A stretch of 6,883 nucleotides of DNA. It comes from Bacteroidia bacterium (GTDB lineage Bacteria > Bacteroidota > Bacteroidia > Bacteroidales > BM523). The position numbers were made by a program, and so were the translations under genes. Shown piece after piece: positions 1 through 4,399 of this stretch. Numbering within the stretch: position 1 is the first letter of the stretch; every line of letters starts with the position of its first letter. Below the pieces are notes generated by a model. The model searched no databases. It was not told where the DNA came from and was given only the letters and a program-made list of their open reading frames with translations. The stretch covers positions 1 through 6,883 of the forward strand of contig JACQWN010000094.1 in the NCBI GenBank assembly GCA_016209245.1. The letters run 5' to 3'.

Positions 1-440
1 AGCCATCCTAACTTGCACCCGTTTTCTAACCATTCTAGCATTTTTTCTTTTTGTTGCTTGAGGGAATCAGTTTTAGATTTTACTTCTATCACAAAGTCCG
101 GACAGATATGAGCGAATCGTTCTTTATCTTCCTGTGATATTTTTTTCCATCGTTCTTTGGAAATCCATGAAGCATCGGGATTACGGATAGCTCCGTTAGG
201 CAAAGTAAAACCTGCACTGGAATCAAAAACTTTTCCGAGTTTATATACATAGTTCCAATTCCTTAATTGTGCAGCAATCTCTATATGACTGCTTGATGTC
301 AATGCGCCTGTTGGTGAATTCATAATAATATTTTTATGTTTATCTCGCTCAAAACGAATTTCTTTATTCTCACTGCAAAGCAAAAAGAATTGTTCTTCCG
401 TCAGATTGGCTGTTTCGGTATGTATAGCGATGGGTTCCAT
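1..440 (-). CDS. Uma2 family PD-(D/E)XK nuclease-fold protein, 3' end cut by window edge
   Basis: The frame opens with ATG at 440-438 (MEPIAIHTET) and stays open to base 1, giving 146 residues of a protein that continues outside the window. It matches the Uma2 (DUF820) family, a PD-(D/E)XK nuclease fold of unknown physiological role that is widespread in Cyanobacteria, Chloroflexota and Bacteroidota. Visible family features are an N-terminal helix with LTEEQFF, the strand IIMNSPTG (about 38-45), RNPDASW with D89, and CPDFVIEVKS with E119 and K121, followed by a Lys/Glu-rich helix. The D...ExK arrangement is what an active nuclease core would need, but activity is inferred. It starts 21 bases after the stop of a second Uma2 gene, so the two are probably co-transcribed. 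The family call is firm; the substrate and function are unknown. Confidence 0.88.
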   Translation of the reverse strand, partial: MEPIAIHTETANLTEEQFFLLCSENKEIRFERDKHKNIIMNSPTGALTSSSHIEIAAQLRNWNYVYKLGKVFDSSAGFTLPNGAIRNPDASWISKERWKKISQEDKERFAHICPDFVIEVKSKTDSLKQQKEKMLEWLENGCKLGW

Positions 441-461
441 TTTTATATTTGGGATTTTAGA

Positions 462-1109
462 TTAAATAATTTCTTTTAGCACCTCCCTGCAAACCGATTC
501 ATTAAAAACAGCGCCTGCAGGAATTTCAAAACCATTAATAATCCGTGATATAAGTTTTTGGTCCTTACTGATTATTGTTTTCTGATATTTATCTTTTGTT
601 AAATTATATTGTTCTATTGTTTCGTTTACAGTGTCAATAATCCAATACTCAGGTATGCAGTGTAATTCGTAATCCTTTAATTTTACGCCCCTGTCAAATT
701 TTTCGGTTGATTCCGATGCAATTTCAATGATAAAATCAGGCGCCGGAAATAATTTCTGCTCAGGCGTAAATGCCGCCGCCTTTTCATTCCCAAAAAAACA
801 TATATCCGGTTCGTAATCGTTCCTTGTGAGGCGGATTAAAAGCTTTTCAATCCCAACTAAACCAAGTTTGTGCTTATATACATAAATTTTTAATAAAAGT
901 AGTAAATTTTGAGAAATAAGATTATGCTTTAAAGTAACCGGTGAGTGAATAATAATTTCTCCATTAATAAATTCGGCTTTTACAGACTCGCTGACTTCAT
1001 TATAAAACCGGTTTCTTTTTTCCTGCTCGGCTTTCCATTTTTCTTGCATTTCTGCAAGAATCCGGGGAAATTCCGGTAATTGGTATAAAATATCCAGTTC
1101 TTTATACAT
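462..1109 (-). CDS. Uma2 family PD-(D/E)XK nuclease-fold protein (215 aa)
   Basis: This is a second and divergent Uma2/DUF820 member. The predicted protein has a charged N-terminal helix (about 15-40, EKWKAEQEKRNRF), EIIIHSPVT (51-59), YEPDICFF with D102, APDFIIEIASEST with E129, and KLKDYELHCIPEYWIID (143-159), the family's C-terminal lysine helix and YWIID strand. The ExK lysine position is alanine (E129-I-A131). Many Uma2 proteins also lack lysine there, so this does not prove inactivity. I chose ATG at 1109-1107 (MYKELDIL). The frame can be extended six codons to a TTG at 1127, but those residues (LNLLF) lack family character. The gene lies 92 bases after the 33-residue membrane protein gene and 21 bases before the other Uma2 gene. 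The two Uma2 proteins are too different to be a recent tandem duplication. Confidence 0.9.
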   Translation of the reverse strand: MYKELDILYQLPEFPRILAEMQEKWKAEQEKRNRFYNEVSESVKAEFINGEIIIHSPVTLKHNLISQNLLLLLKIYVYKHKLGLVGIEKLLIRLTRNDYEPDICFFGNEKAAAFTPEQKLFPAPDFIIEIASESTEKFDRGVKLKDYELHCIPEYWIIDTVNETIEQYNLTKDKYQKTIISKDQKLISRIINGFEIPAGAVFNESVCREVLKEII

Positions 1110-1144
1110 AAATAGCAGATTTAACAATAAAACATTTCCCTTCT

Positions 1145-1199
1145 AACATAAGGTATGTTTAAAAAACTTGTCGCCTATATGGCGGGAAATTTTATTTCC
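1145..1199. terminator. Three stacked inverted repeats, possible terminator of membrane module 1
   Basis: In the 92-base gap between the 33-residue gene and the Uma2 gene there are three small inverted repeats. Read on the minus strand they are GGAAAT-AAA-ATTTCC (1199-1185), CGCC-ATATA-GGCG (1184-1172), then ACAAG and a run of six T, then AACATA-CCT-TATGTT (1159-1145). The middle stem followed by the T run could be a weak intrinsic terminator. The third could be an operator in front of the Uma2 gene. The stems are short, so this is tentative. Confidence 0.35.
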
Positions 1200-1201
1200 A
1201 T

Positions 1202-1303
1202 CTATAATTTTTCCTGTTTTTCGTATTTATCAAAAAACACAAGCCAGAAAATTCCAATTAAAGAACCAATGCCTAAAATAGCATATAAAACAAGTAATTC
1301 CAT
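1202..1303 (-). CDS. Small single-pass membrane protein, module 1 partner (33 aa)
   Basis: This short frame runs from ATG at 1303-1301 to TAG at 1204-1202. It encodes 33 residues: MELLVLYAILGIGSL, then IGIFWLVFF, then the charged tail DKYEKQEKL. One hydrophobic segment (about residues 3-24) with a conserved-looking GIFW end is followed by a Lys/Glu tail, the same architecture as the small proteins at 2137-2247, 2577-2714 and 4069-4176. Unlike those, it does not directly follow its two-segment partner: 127 bases separate it from the stop at 1431. The repetition of the same protein type in four places is the main reason to believe it is real. The function is unknown. Confidence 0.6.
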   Translation of the reverse strand: MELLVLYAILGIGSLIGIFWLVFFDKYEKQEKL

Positions 1304-1376
1304 TTGATACAACCCCTGTCTGATAAGATAAATAAAACAACTTTATTAATGTAAAAATTGCTTTCATGGTTATGTG

Positions 1377-1424
1377 TTATATTGCGATAACACAAGTGAT
1401 TATGCATAAGATAATAAATTCCAT
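1377..1424 (-). other. Possible 15-residue hydrophobic micro-ORF
   Basis: Six bases after the stop of the 59-residue gene there is an ATG reading frame of 15 codons (MEFIILCIITCVIAI, then TAA). It sits where the small partner gene lies in the other three modules and is almost wholly hydrophobic. It may be a degenerate partner gene, a genuine micropeptide, or chance in AT-rich DNA. I cannot separate these. Confidence 0.22.
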
Positions 1425-1430
1425 AATATT

Positions 1431-1610
1431 TTATTTATTATTTTTTAAAAATATAAAACCAATAGTTGCCAAAATAATGGTTATAATTAATCCTACCAAT
1501 AAAATTATTATTTTTGAGAAATCCTCTACTTTTAAAATTGTACTTAAAACAACTCCTGCAAAAATCAATTTAGAAATATCAATGAAGTATTTTCCTAACT
1601 CTTTTCTCAT
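1431..1610 (-). CDS. Two-segment small membrane protein, module 1 (59 aa; DUF6722-like)
   Basis: The frame runs from ATG at 1610-1608 (MRKELGKYFIDISKL) to TAA at 1433-1431. The protein has a short basic/amphipathic start and a first hydrophobic segment (about 13-26, LIFAGVVLSTIL). A charged turn follows (KVEDFSK), then a second hydrophobic segment (about 34-54) and the tail FLKNNK. It aligns with the proteins at 2244, 2707 and 4180 by the pattern K-x3-YD/FID-hydrophobic-xVx-hydrophobic-charged turn-hydrophobic-xxKK. The start resembles small Bacteroidota proteins filed as DUF6722, which I offer as a resemblance only. A Bacteroidota-type -7 box (TATCTTTG) lies about 21 bases upstream, so the module may have its own promoter. 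The longer plus-strand frame across this gene is a shadow. The role is unknown. Confidence 0.72.
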   Translation of the reverse strand: MRKELGKYFIDISKLIFAGVVLSTILKVEDFSKIIILLVGLIITIILATIGFIFLKNNK

Positions 1611-1630
1611 GTTAAATATTATTTACCGAA

Positions 1631-1638
1631 CAAAGATA
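1631..1638 (-). promoter_or_regulatory. Candidate -7 box of a Bacteroidota promoter for module 1
   Basis: Read on the minus strand this is TATCTTTG, a full match to the Bacteroidota -7 consensus TAnnTTTG. It lies 20 bases before the ATG at 1610. I do not see a convincing -33 TTTG at the usual distance, so the call rests on one element. Confidence 0.4.
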
Positions 1639-1684
1639 ATAATATTTTTTCTTATTTTCTGCTTATAACTTTTTAATTTGTTAT

Positions 1685-1984
1685 TTATAATTCCAATTCT
1701 ACTTTACCTGAATCATATATGTGTAGTTTATATATTCCTGAATTAACAGCACTCAGGACTTTATTGTAATATTTTTCTGCGTCATCTATATTCGAAAATT
1801 TTCCTAAAGTATAACAGTTACTGTTAAAATCTTTAAGACTTAAACTCACTGTATAATTTCTATTAGTTCTCTCCCATTCTGTTAAAGATATACTTATTCC
1901 AGTTGGAACAACTTTATGTCTGACAATATTTTTTATTTCAATGCCTGTGTTTTTATTTTTAATTGTTTTGCCTGCTATTAACAT
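1685..1984 (-). CDS. Hypothetical protein (99 aa)
   Basis: I do not recognise this protein. From ATG at 1984-1982 it reads MLIAGKTIKNKNTGIEIKN and continues with a hydrophilic alpha/beta pattern: GISISLTEWERTNRNYTVSL, then FSNIDDAEKYYNKVLSAV and HIYDSGKVELEL at the end. The DDAEKYYNKVLSAV helix and the alternating strands suggest a small folded cytoplasmic domain. The sequence looks like the AP2/integrase-arm type of three strands plus a helix, but I cannot confirm that. A TTG start 14 codons earlier (2026) is possible, but those bases overlap the heptamer repeat behind the preceding sorting-domain tail, so I favour the ATG. No membrane segment or signal peptide is seen. It is flanked by membrane module 2 and membrane module 1. 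Confidence 0.68.
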   Translation of the reverse strand: MLIAGKTIKNKNTGIEIKNIVRHKVVPTGISISLTEWERTNRNYTVSLSLKDFNSNCYTLGKFSNIDDAEKYYNKVLSAVNSGIYKLHIYDSGKVELEL

Positions 1985-2007
1985 ATAAATAATTTTCTTT
2001 GTTTCTT

Positions 2008-2035
2008 GTTTCCTGTTAAACTTCAAACTTCTAAG
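2008..2035. repeat. Heptamer repeats abutting sorting-domain tail R1
   Basis: Read on the plus strand, GTTAAAC (2015-2021), TTCAAAC (2022-2028) and TTCTAAG (2029-2035) are three consecutive units of seven bases that end exactly where the stop codon of tail R1 begins (2036). The unit type is the same as in the array at 3673-3707. Confidence 0.55.
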
Positions 2036-2134
2036 TTATCTTATCACAAGCTTCTTATGAAACAAATTGTTGTTTGAGGACGCAACAATGTAATAAGTGT
2101 CCGACGCAAGGCGGGAGTAAGGATCAATTGCCTC
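2036..2134 (-). pseudogene. T9SS sorting-domain tail fragment R1 (32 codons plus stop)
   Basis: Starting two bases after the TAA of the 36-residue gene, the minus strand encodes EAIDPYSRLASDTYYIVASS followed by NNNLFHKKLVIR and a stop. This is the last third of a T9SS type A C-terminal sorting domain, where the family pattern is GtYyv...KKLVI. The fragment has no start codon, no signal peptide and no FPNP motif. The near-invariant glycine before TYY is aspartate here. It is nearly identical in protein sequence to tail R4 (4445-4624), but the DNA differs mostly at synonymous positions. Confidence 0.75.
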
Positions 2135-2136
2135 AC

Positions 2137-2247
2137 TTATTCCGGTTTTTTTTCATGATCCTGAAGTGATTTGGTTGTATTTACCCAAATCAACCCAATA
2201 ATACCTATCGCTCCAAGAATAATCAAACCAATTATTAATGTACTCAT
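2137..2247 (-). CDS. Small single-pass membrane protein, module 2 partner (36 aa)
   Basis: The frame runs from ATG at 2247-2245 to TAA at 2139-2137. The start overlaps the stop of the upstream gene as ATGA (2247-2244), the classic arrangement for coupled translation. The protein has one hydrophobic segment (about residues 4-22, LIIGLIILGAIGIIGLIWV) followed by the polar tail NTTKSLQDHEKKPE. Residues IWV-x-TTK-x-LQD are shared with the partner at 4069-4176, and the DNA coding for that stretch is about 85% identical by eye. That shows these two modules are related as whole units. The likely location is the inner membrane with a charged tail. The function is unknown. Confidence 0.72.
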   Translation of the reverse strand: MSTLIIGLIILGAIGIIGLIWVNTTKSLQDHEKKPE

Positions 2248-2447
2248 TTTATTTCTTTTTTATCTAATGTTTGACCCAATAAGAAAAATATTATAGAAAC
2301 TACAACTCCAATTACAAAAGCAAAAATATTAAAACTTTCTGGTTTGGCAATAGGACCGATTACCATAACTGCAATTATTATTTTTGATATATCGTATAAA
2401 TATTTTGTTAAATTATCTTTTTGTTTCTCTGTTTTTATTATCCGCAT
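2244..2447 (-). CDS. Two-segment small membrane protein, module 2 (67 aa)
   Basis: The frame runs from ATG at 2447-2445 (MRIIKTEKQKDNLTKYLYD) to TGA at 2246-2244. A charged N-terminal stretch of about 15 residues leads into a first hydrophobic segment (about 19-34, ISKIIIAVMVIGPIA). The turn KPESFN follows, then a second hydrophobic segment (about 41-58, FAFVIGVVVSIIFFLLG) and the basic tail QTLDKKEIK. It is the closest relative in the window of the 66-residue protein at 4180-4380. They share KQKDN, YD, VIGPIA, PE-x-F, IG-x-VVS and LDKKEIK. Such conservation, including turn residues and the tail, argues for a real and selected protein. It overlaps its 36-residue partner by four bases. No enzyme motif is seen. 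Confidence 0.8.
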   Translation of the reverse strand: MRIIKTEKQKDNLTKYLYDISKIIIAVMVIGPIAKPESFNIFAFVIGVVVSIIFFLLGQTLDKKEIK

Positions 2448-2476
2448 AATTTACTCTTTATGATTTTAGATTTACG

Positions 2477-2509
2477 AATGACTACTGAATGACCATCGTA
2501 TGACTACCG
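2477..2509. repeat. Three 11-base tandem repeats upstream of module 2
   Basis: On the plus strand, AATGACTACTG (2477-2487), AATGACCATCG (2488-2498) and TATGACTACCG (2499-2509) follow one another without gaps. They lie between the start of module 2 and sorting-domain tail R5, four bases from the tail's stop codon. Confidence 0.6.
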
Positions 2510-2512
2510 TAT

Positions 2513-2563
2513 TCACTCCTTTAACATATACAATCCGACTGCATAAGGCGACATATCCAACGT
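2513..2563 (-). pseudogene. T9SS sorting-domain tail fragment R5, deleted copy of the 5088 gene's end
   Basis: The minus strand reads TLDMSPYAVGLYMLKE and a stop, matching TLDMSPYARGLYML of the large protein at 5088-6883. The match holds at DNA level: 20 consecutive bases (2541-2560) are identical to the corresponding part of that gene. Compared with that copy, about 45-50 bases just before the stop are missing, and the junction falls at a short AACA repeat. The fragment begins roughly 15 bases after the stop of the 45-residue membrane gene. Confidence 0.72.
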
Positions 2564-2576
2564 TTGGTTTGGTTTA

Positions 2577-2714
2577 TTATTCTTTTTGTTGTTGCTGTGC
2601 GGCTTGTTGCTCTTCTTCTTTTTTAGCGTACCTTAACACAAAGTAGGTGCCAATAGCAGCCGCAAGCAGCCCTCCGCCAAAAAGAATTATTGCCGATAAT
2701 GTTTCTTCATCCAT
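2577..2714 (-). CDS. Small single-pass membrane protein with Gln-rich tail, module 3 partner (45 aa)
   Basis: The frame runs from ATG at 2714-2712 to TAA at 2579-2577, with a second in-frame TAA next to it. It overlaps the end of the upstream gene by eight bases (ATGGATGA), so translation is probably coupled. The protein has a short acidic start (MDEETLS), one hydrophobic segment with many small residues (about 8-27, AIILFGGGLLAAAIGTYFVL), and a charged tail RYAKKEEEQQAAQQQQKE. It keeps the position and architecture of the other partners, but its sequence is clearly different. The acidic start and Lys/Glu/Gln tail suggest the tail lies in the cytoplasm. The function is unknown. Confidence 0.7.
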   Translation of the reverse strand: MDEETLSAIILFGGGLLAAAIGTYFVLRYAKKEEEQQAAQQQQKE

Positions 2715-2895
2715 TTGATTTGTGTTTTTTATTGATTAAAAATGCAAATATAAAAATTATCAACGTAAAAATACTACCTGCAACCAAATATTTCCACTTG
2801 AATGTATCTGAAATAAACTGTCCTATTACTATAACAGTAAAAGCATACTTTCCAACATCATACAACGCCTTCGCTAAATTATCGTACTTATTCAT
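2707..2895 (-). CDS. Two-segment small membrane protein, module 3 (62 aa)
   Basis: The frame runs from ATG at 2895-2893 (MNKYDNLAKALYDVGKY) to TGA at 2709-2707. The first hydrophobic segment is about 18-30 (AFTVIVIGQFI), followed by the turn SDTFKWKY. The second segment is about 37-53 (LVAGSIFTLIIFIFAFL), and the tail is INKKHKSNG. The pattern YDNLAKALYDVGK-hydrophobic-VIVIG matches KDN-x2-K-x2-YD-x2-K-x4-V-x-VIG in the proteins at 2244 and 4180. It is therefore a more distant family member. A good Bacteroidota promoter candidate lies upstream (2939-2972), so the module can probably be transcribed independently. It overlaps its 45-residue partner. The plus-strand frame over the same bases is a shadow. 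Confidence 0.78.
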   Translation of the reverse strand: MNKYDNLAKALYDVGKYAFTVIVIGQFISDTFKWKYLVAGSIFTLIIFIFAFLINKKHKSNG

Positions 2896-2938
2896 TTTTC
2901 TTTTTTCTACCTTGGGGTATTAATAACACTAACAACCA

Positions 2939-2972
2939 CAAACTTATAATTATAACCGCAAAAGTAAACAAA
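2939..2972 (-). promoter_or_regulatory. Candidate Bacteroidota promoter for membrane module 3
   Basis: On the minus strand TTTG (2972-2969) is followed after 22 bases by TAAGTTTG (2946-2939). Both match the Bacteroidota sigma factor consensus (-33 TTTG, -7 TAnnTTTG). The ATG at 2895 lies about 43 bases further on. Confidence 0.5.
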
Positions 2973-2976
2973 AAAT

Positions 2977-3042
2977 TTATCTTATTACCAATTTCTTATA
3001 AAACAAATTGCTGTTTGAAGATGCTACAAAATAATAAACCCA
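2977..3042 (-). pseudogene. T9SS sorting-domain tail fragment R2
   Basis: A few bases after the TAA of the DUF5647-like gene, the minus strand encodes WVYYFVASSNSNLFYKKLVI, then Arg and a stop. This is the end of a T9SS type A sorting domain, closely related to R1 and R4 (VASSN-x-NLF-x-KKLVIR). There is no start, signal peptide or upstream half. The DNA upstream belongs to an unrelated gene. Confidence 0.68.
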
Positions 3043-3047
3043 GAACG

Positions 3048-3314
3048 TTACATAGTTTCTAACTCAACTTTCCTAATTCTTGAAATGGTTTTAGGACGTA
3101 TATTTTTAATTAGAACATATATAACTTTTCCACCCTCTGACACAATATTTTTAGCTAAAATAAGATTATATTCTTTTAATTCTTTATCAAATTCTGGTAA
3201 AAGTATTATCTCGGCATCAATTGGAATTTTATTGTGTATTTCCTGATGCTCAAATAAATAACGGCTAAATTCTGCGCATAATTCAATATTACGTTCAATT
3301 AATTTATTATTCAT
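3048..3314 (-). CDS. DUF5647-like protein (88 aa)
   Basis: The frame runs from ATG at 3314-3312 to TAA at 3050-3048. The protein begins NNKLIERNIELCAEFSRYL and then FEHQEIHNKIPIDAEIILLP. It continues with EFDKELKEYNLILAKN and VIYVLIKNIRPKTISRIRKV. From memory this matches the DUF5647 pattern: an N-terminal helix with RN-x-EL, an IP-x-A-x-I-x-LLP strand, a helix with EYN-x-x-LAK, and a final strand plus basic tail. It overlaps the upstream gene by eight bases (ATGAATAA). A strong Shine-Dalgarno GGAGG (3325-3321) lies six bases before the ATG, inside the upstream gene, so the pair is tightly coupled. The arrangement recalls two-gene toxin-antitoxin loci, but I know of no proven role. A T9SS tail fragment follows directly. 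Confidence 0.78.
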   Translation of the reverse strand: MNNKLIERNIELCAEFSRYLFEHQEIHNKIPIDAEIILLPEFDKELKEYNLILAKNIVSEGGKVIYVLIKNIRPKTISRIRKVELETM

Positions 3315-3627
3315 CGTTTTCCTCCATAAAATGTTTTTTATAATATTTCCAATTAATCTTTAAATCACTCTCGGCAAAAGTCAAAGCTTCATTAAAATCC
3401 TGATTAAATAAAGGCGTCTTCAATACATTACCATTAATGTCCAATAAATCTCTGTGAGCAAAACCATGTGAACAATCATATCTTACAACTGCATACCATT
3501 TATCTTTTATATTTGTTTCATATTGAACGCTAAATTGTAGTATTTTTCCTCCTTTTTGTGTATGATTATGTCTGTATCTATCTGTTAGTCCAATTCTAAT
3601 TACATATTCTACGTTTTTTTCGCTCAT
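3307..3627 (-). CDS. DUF7718-like protein (106 aa), first gene of an overlapping pair
   Basis: The frame runs from ATG at 3627-3625 (MSEKNVEYVIRIGLTDRY) to TAA at 3309-3307. Key stretches are KILQFSVQYET, WYAVVRYDCSHGFAHRDLLD, and a C-terminal helix NEALTFAESDLKINWKYYKK. The block RYD-x2-HGF-x-H-x-D with two histidines is the most conserved-looking part and could be a binding or catalytic site. From memory the arrangement matches proteins filed as DUF7718, often found beside small partner genes. It overlaps the DUF5647-like gene by eight bases. The genes look like a functional pair, with toxin-antitoxin the obvious but unproven guess. No membrane segment or signal peptide is visible. Confidence 0.75.
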   Translation of the reverse strand: MSEKNVEYVIRIGLTDRYRHNHTQKGGKILQFSVQYETNIKDKWYAVVRYDCSHGFAHRDLLDINGNVLKTPLFNQDFNEALTFAESDLKINWKYYKKHFMEENDE

Positions 3628-3647
3628 TGATTACTGTCCATTGATTA
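3625..3647. repeat. Short direct repeat CATTGATTA
   Basis: CATTGATTA occurs at 3625-3633 and 3639-3647 on the plus strand. The first copy includes the start codon of the DUF7718-like gene. It is minor, but belongs to the same style of short AT-rich spacer repeats seen across the window. Confidence 0.4.
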
Positions 3648-3672
3648 TCTAACAATTTAACAAAACAACCAT

Positions 3673-3707
3673 TTCTAACTTCATACTTCTAACATCTAAC
3701 TTTTAAC
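3673..3707. repeat. Five consecutive heptamer repeats abutting tail R3
   Basis: On the plus strand the units TTCTAAC, TTCATAC, TTCTAAC, ATCTAAC and TTTTAAC follow in strict seven-base phase from 3673 to 3707. The array ends exactly at the stop codon of sorting-domain tail R3 (3708). On the minus strand the unit reads GTTAGAA. Its design resembles the heptameric short tandem repeats known from Cyanobacteria, though the sequence is its own. Confidence 0.75.
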
Positions 3708-3743
3708 TTATCTTATCACCAGCTTCTTATTTTTATAAATTGC
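3708..3743 (-). pseudogene. T9SS sorting-domain tail fragment R3 (11 codons plus stop)
   Basis: Two bases after the TAA of the DUF5678-like gene the minus strand reads AIYKNKKLVIR and a stop. The end (KKLVIR) and its DNA (GTGATAAGATAA) match R1 and R4. By itself it would be too short to call. It is supported by position and by the other four tails. Confidence 0.55.
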
Positions 3744-3745
3744 GG

Positions 3746-3973
3746 TTAAGCTGCCACCAATACTTGATATTTTTGCCTTTTCAATGGTTCACCGTATTTC
3801 TTTGCTTCATTTATTACTTTTTCCAGGTCTTCTCCATGAGATACAATCTTTTCGCCAACAACAACAATCCATTTTCCTTCGTATTTGTATACTTCTTCCG
3901 GATGATTACATATCCACAATGACTCAACGGTATTATTTGTTTTCCTTTTTGGATGTTTCTTTATACTATTCAT
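3746..3973 (-). CDS. DUF5678-like protein (75 aa)
   Basis: The frame runs from ATG at 3973-3971 to TAA at 3748-3746. After a basic start (MNSIKKHPKRKTNN) the protein contains the recognisable DUF5678 core, about residues 29-60: YKYEGKWIVVVGEKIVSHGE, then DLEKVINEAKKYGE. The family pattern is Y-x-G-K-W-V-A-V-x2-G-x-V-V-A-x-G-x-D-L-x2-V-x2-A. This is a small alpha/beta domain of unknown function, often found in small-gene neighbourhoods with toxin-antitoxin-like partners. The protein ends QKYQVLVAA. No partner gene overlaps it, and the preceding 95 bases hold only spacer repeats. A T9SS tail fragment begins two bases after its stop. Two plus-strand frames over this gene are shadows. Confidence 0.8.
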   Translation of the reverse strand: MNSIKKHPKRKTNNTVESLWICNHPEEVYKYEGKWIVVVGEKIVSHGEDLEKVINEAKKYGEPLKRQKYQVLVAA

Positions 3974-4003
3974 TTTTTTAATGATATTTTTTCACTTCTT
4001 GCT

Positions 4004-4026
4004 TCTCAAATCCTAAATCCAAAATC
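4004..4026. repeat. GATTTTG/GATTTAG heptamer spacer repeat
   Basis: On the minus strand GATTTTG, GATTTAG and GATTTGA follow one another in seven-base phase in the gap before the DUF5678-like gene. Similar GATTTTAGATTT stretches occur near 452-461, 2462-2473 and (as the complement) 5036-5053. They appear to be a dispersed intergenic repeat style of this genome. Confidence 0.5.
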
Positions 4027-4068
4027 GTTTTTGATTTTTGGTAAATCTGCAATCTCAAAGAAAAACAG

Positions 4069-4176
4069 TTAATTATCTGGCTTTTTATCTTGAAGTGTCT
4101 TGGTTGTTTCTACCCAAATAATACCTGCTAGTGCAATAACACCTAATATTATTAATGTAATTGTGTAATAATCCAT
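4069..4176 (-). CDS. Small single-pass membrane protein, module 4 partner (35 aa)
   Basis: The frame runs from ATG at 4176-4174 to TAA at 4071-4069, starting three bases after the stop of its two-segment partner. The protein has a short polar start (MDYYT), one hydrophobic segment (about 6-22, ITLIILGVIALAGIIWV) and the polar tail ETTKTLQDKKPDN. The IWV-x-TTK-x-LQD block is shared with the partner at 2137-2247 in both protein and DNA, so it is not chance coding. It probably sits in the inner membrane. No function is known. No sorting-domain tail follows this copy. Confidence 0.72.
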   Translation of the reverse strand: MDYYTITLIILGVIALAGIIWVETTKTLQDKKPDN

Positions 4177-4179
4177 TTT

Positions 4180-4380
4180 TTATTTTATTTCTTTTATTTC
4201 TTTTTTATCCAATCTATATGCAAATATAAAAAGCATTGCTGAAACTACTAAACCTATAATAAATTTCAAAATACTGAATTGTTCGGGTTGTGCAATTGGT
4301 CCGATTACAGTAACTGCAAATATTATTTTTACTAAATCATAGAAGAACTTAACAACATTATCCTTCTGTTTTTCTTTCAT
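4180..4380 (-). CDS. Two-segment small membrane protein, module 4 (66 aa)
   Basis: The frame runs from ATG at 4380-4378 (MKEKQKDNVVKFFYDLVK) to TAA at 4182-4180. The first hydrophobic segment is about 17-30 (VKIIFAVTVIGPIA) and the turn is QPEQFS. The second is about 37-55 (LKFIIGLVVSAMLFIFAY), and the tail RLDKKEIKEIK is basic and acidic by turns. Shared residues with the protein at 2244-2447 are KQKDN, YD, AV-x-VIGPIA, PE-x-F, IG-x-VVS and LDKKEIK. A close promoter match (4400-4430) lies about 20 bases before the start, in the repeat-rich spacer behind tail R4. The family resembles small Bacteroidota proteins of unknown function (possibly DUF6722). Channel, holin-like or toxin roles are conceivable, but nothing in the sequence decides. 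Confidence 0.8.
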   Translation of the reverse strand: MKEKQKDNVVKFFYDLVKIIFAVTVIGPIAQPEQFSILKFIIGLVVSAMLFIFAYRLDKKEIKEIK

Positions 4381-4399
4381 TCTGTATAATTCAATTTAA

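Noticed and set aside
1110..1127. TTG start giving a 221-residue Uma2 protein.
   Set aside because: The ATG six codons further in is a better start. The extra residues show no family similarity.
1366..1668. A 100-codon plus-strand reading frame.
   Set aside because: It lies over the minus-strand 59-residue membrane gene, which has family relatives in the window. Its own product is a low-complexity Ile/Lys/Phe run, typical of AT-rich shadow coding.
2690..2923. A plus-strand frame of 77 codons.
   Set aside because: It is the complement of the module 3 membrane gene (2707-2895), which is supported by similarity to three paralogues and by an overlapping partner.
3673..3707. A CRISPR array.
   Set aside because: The repeats are seven bases long with no spacers, and no cas genes are present in the window.
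3740..3981. Two plus-strand frames of 60 and 65 codons.
   Set aside because: They are shadows of the DUF5678-like gene (3746-3973), whose family core is clear.
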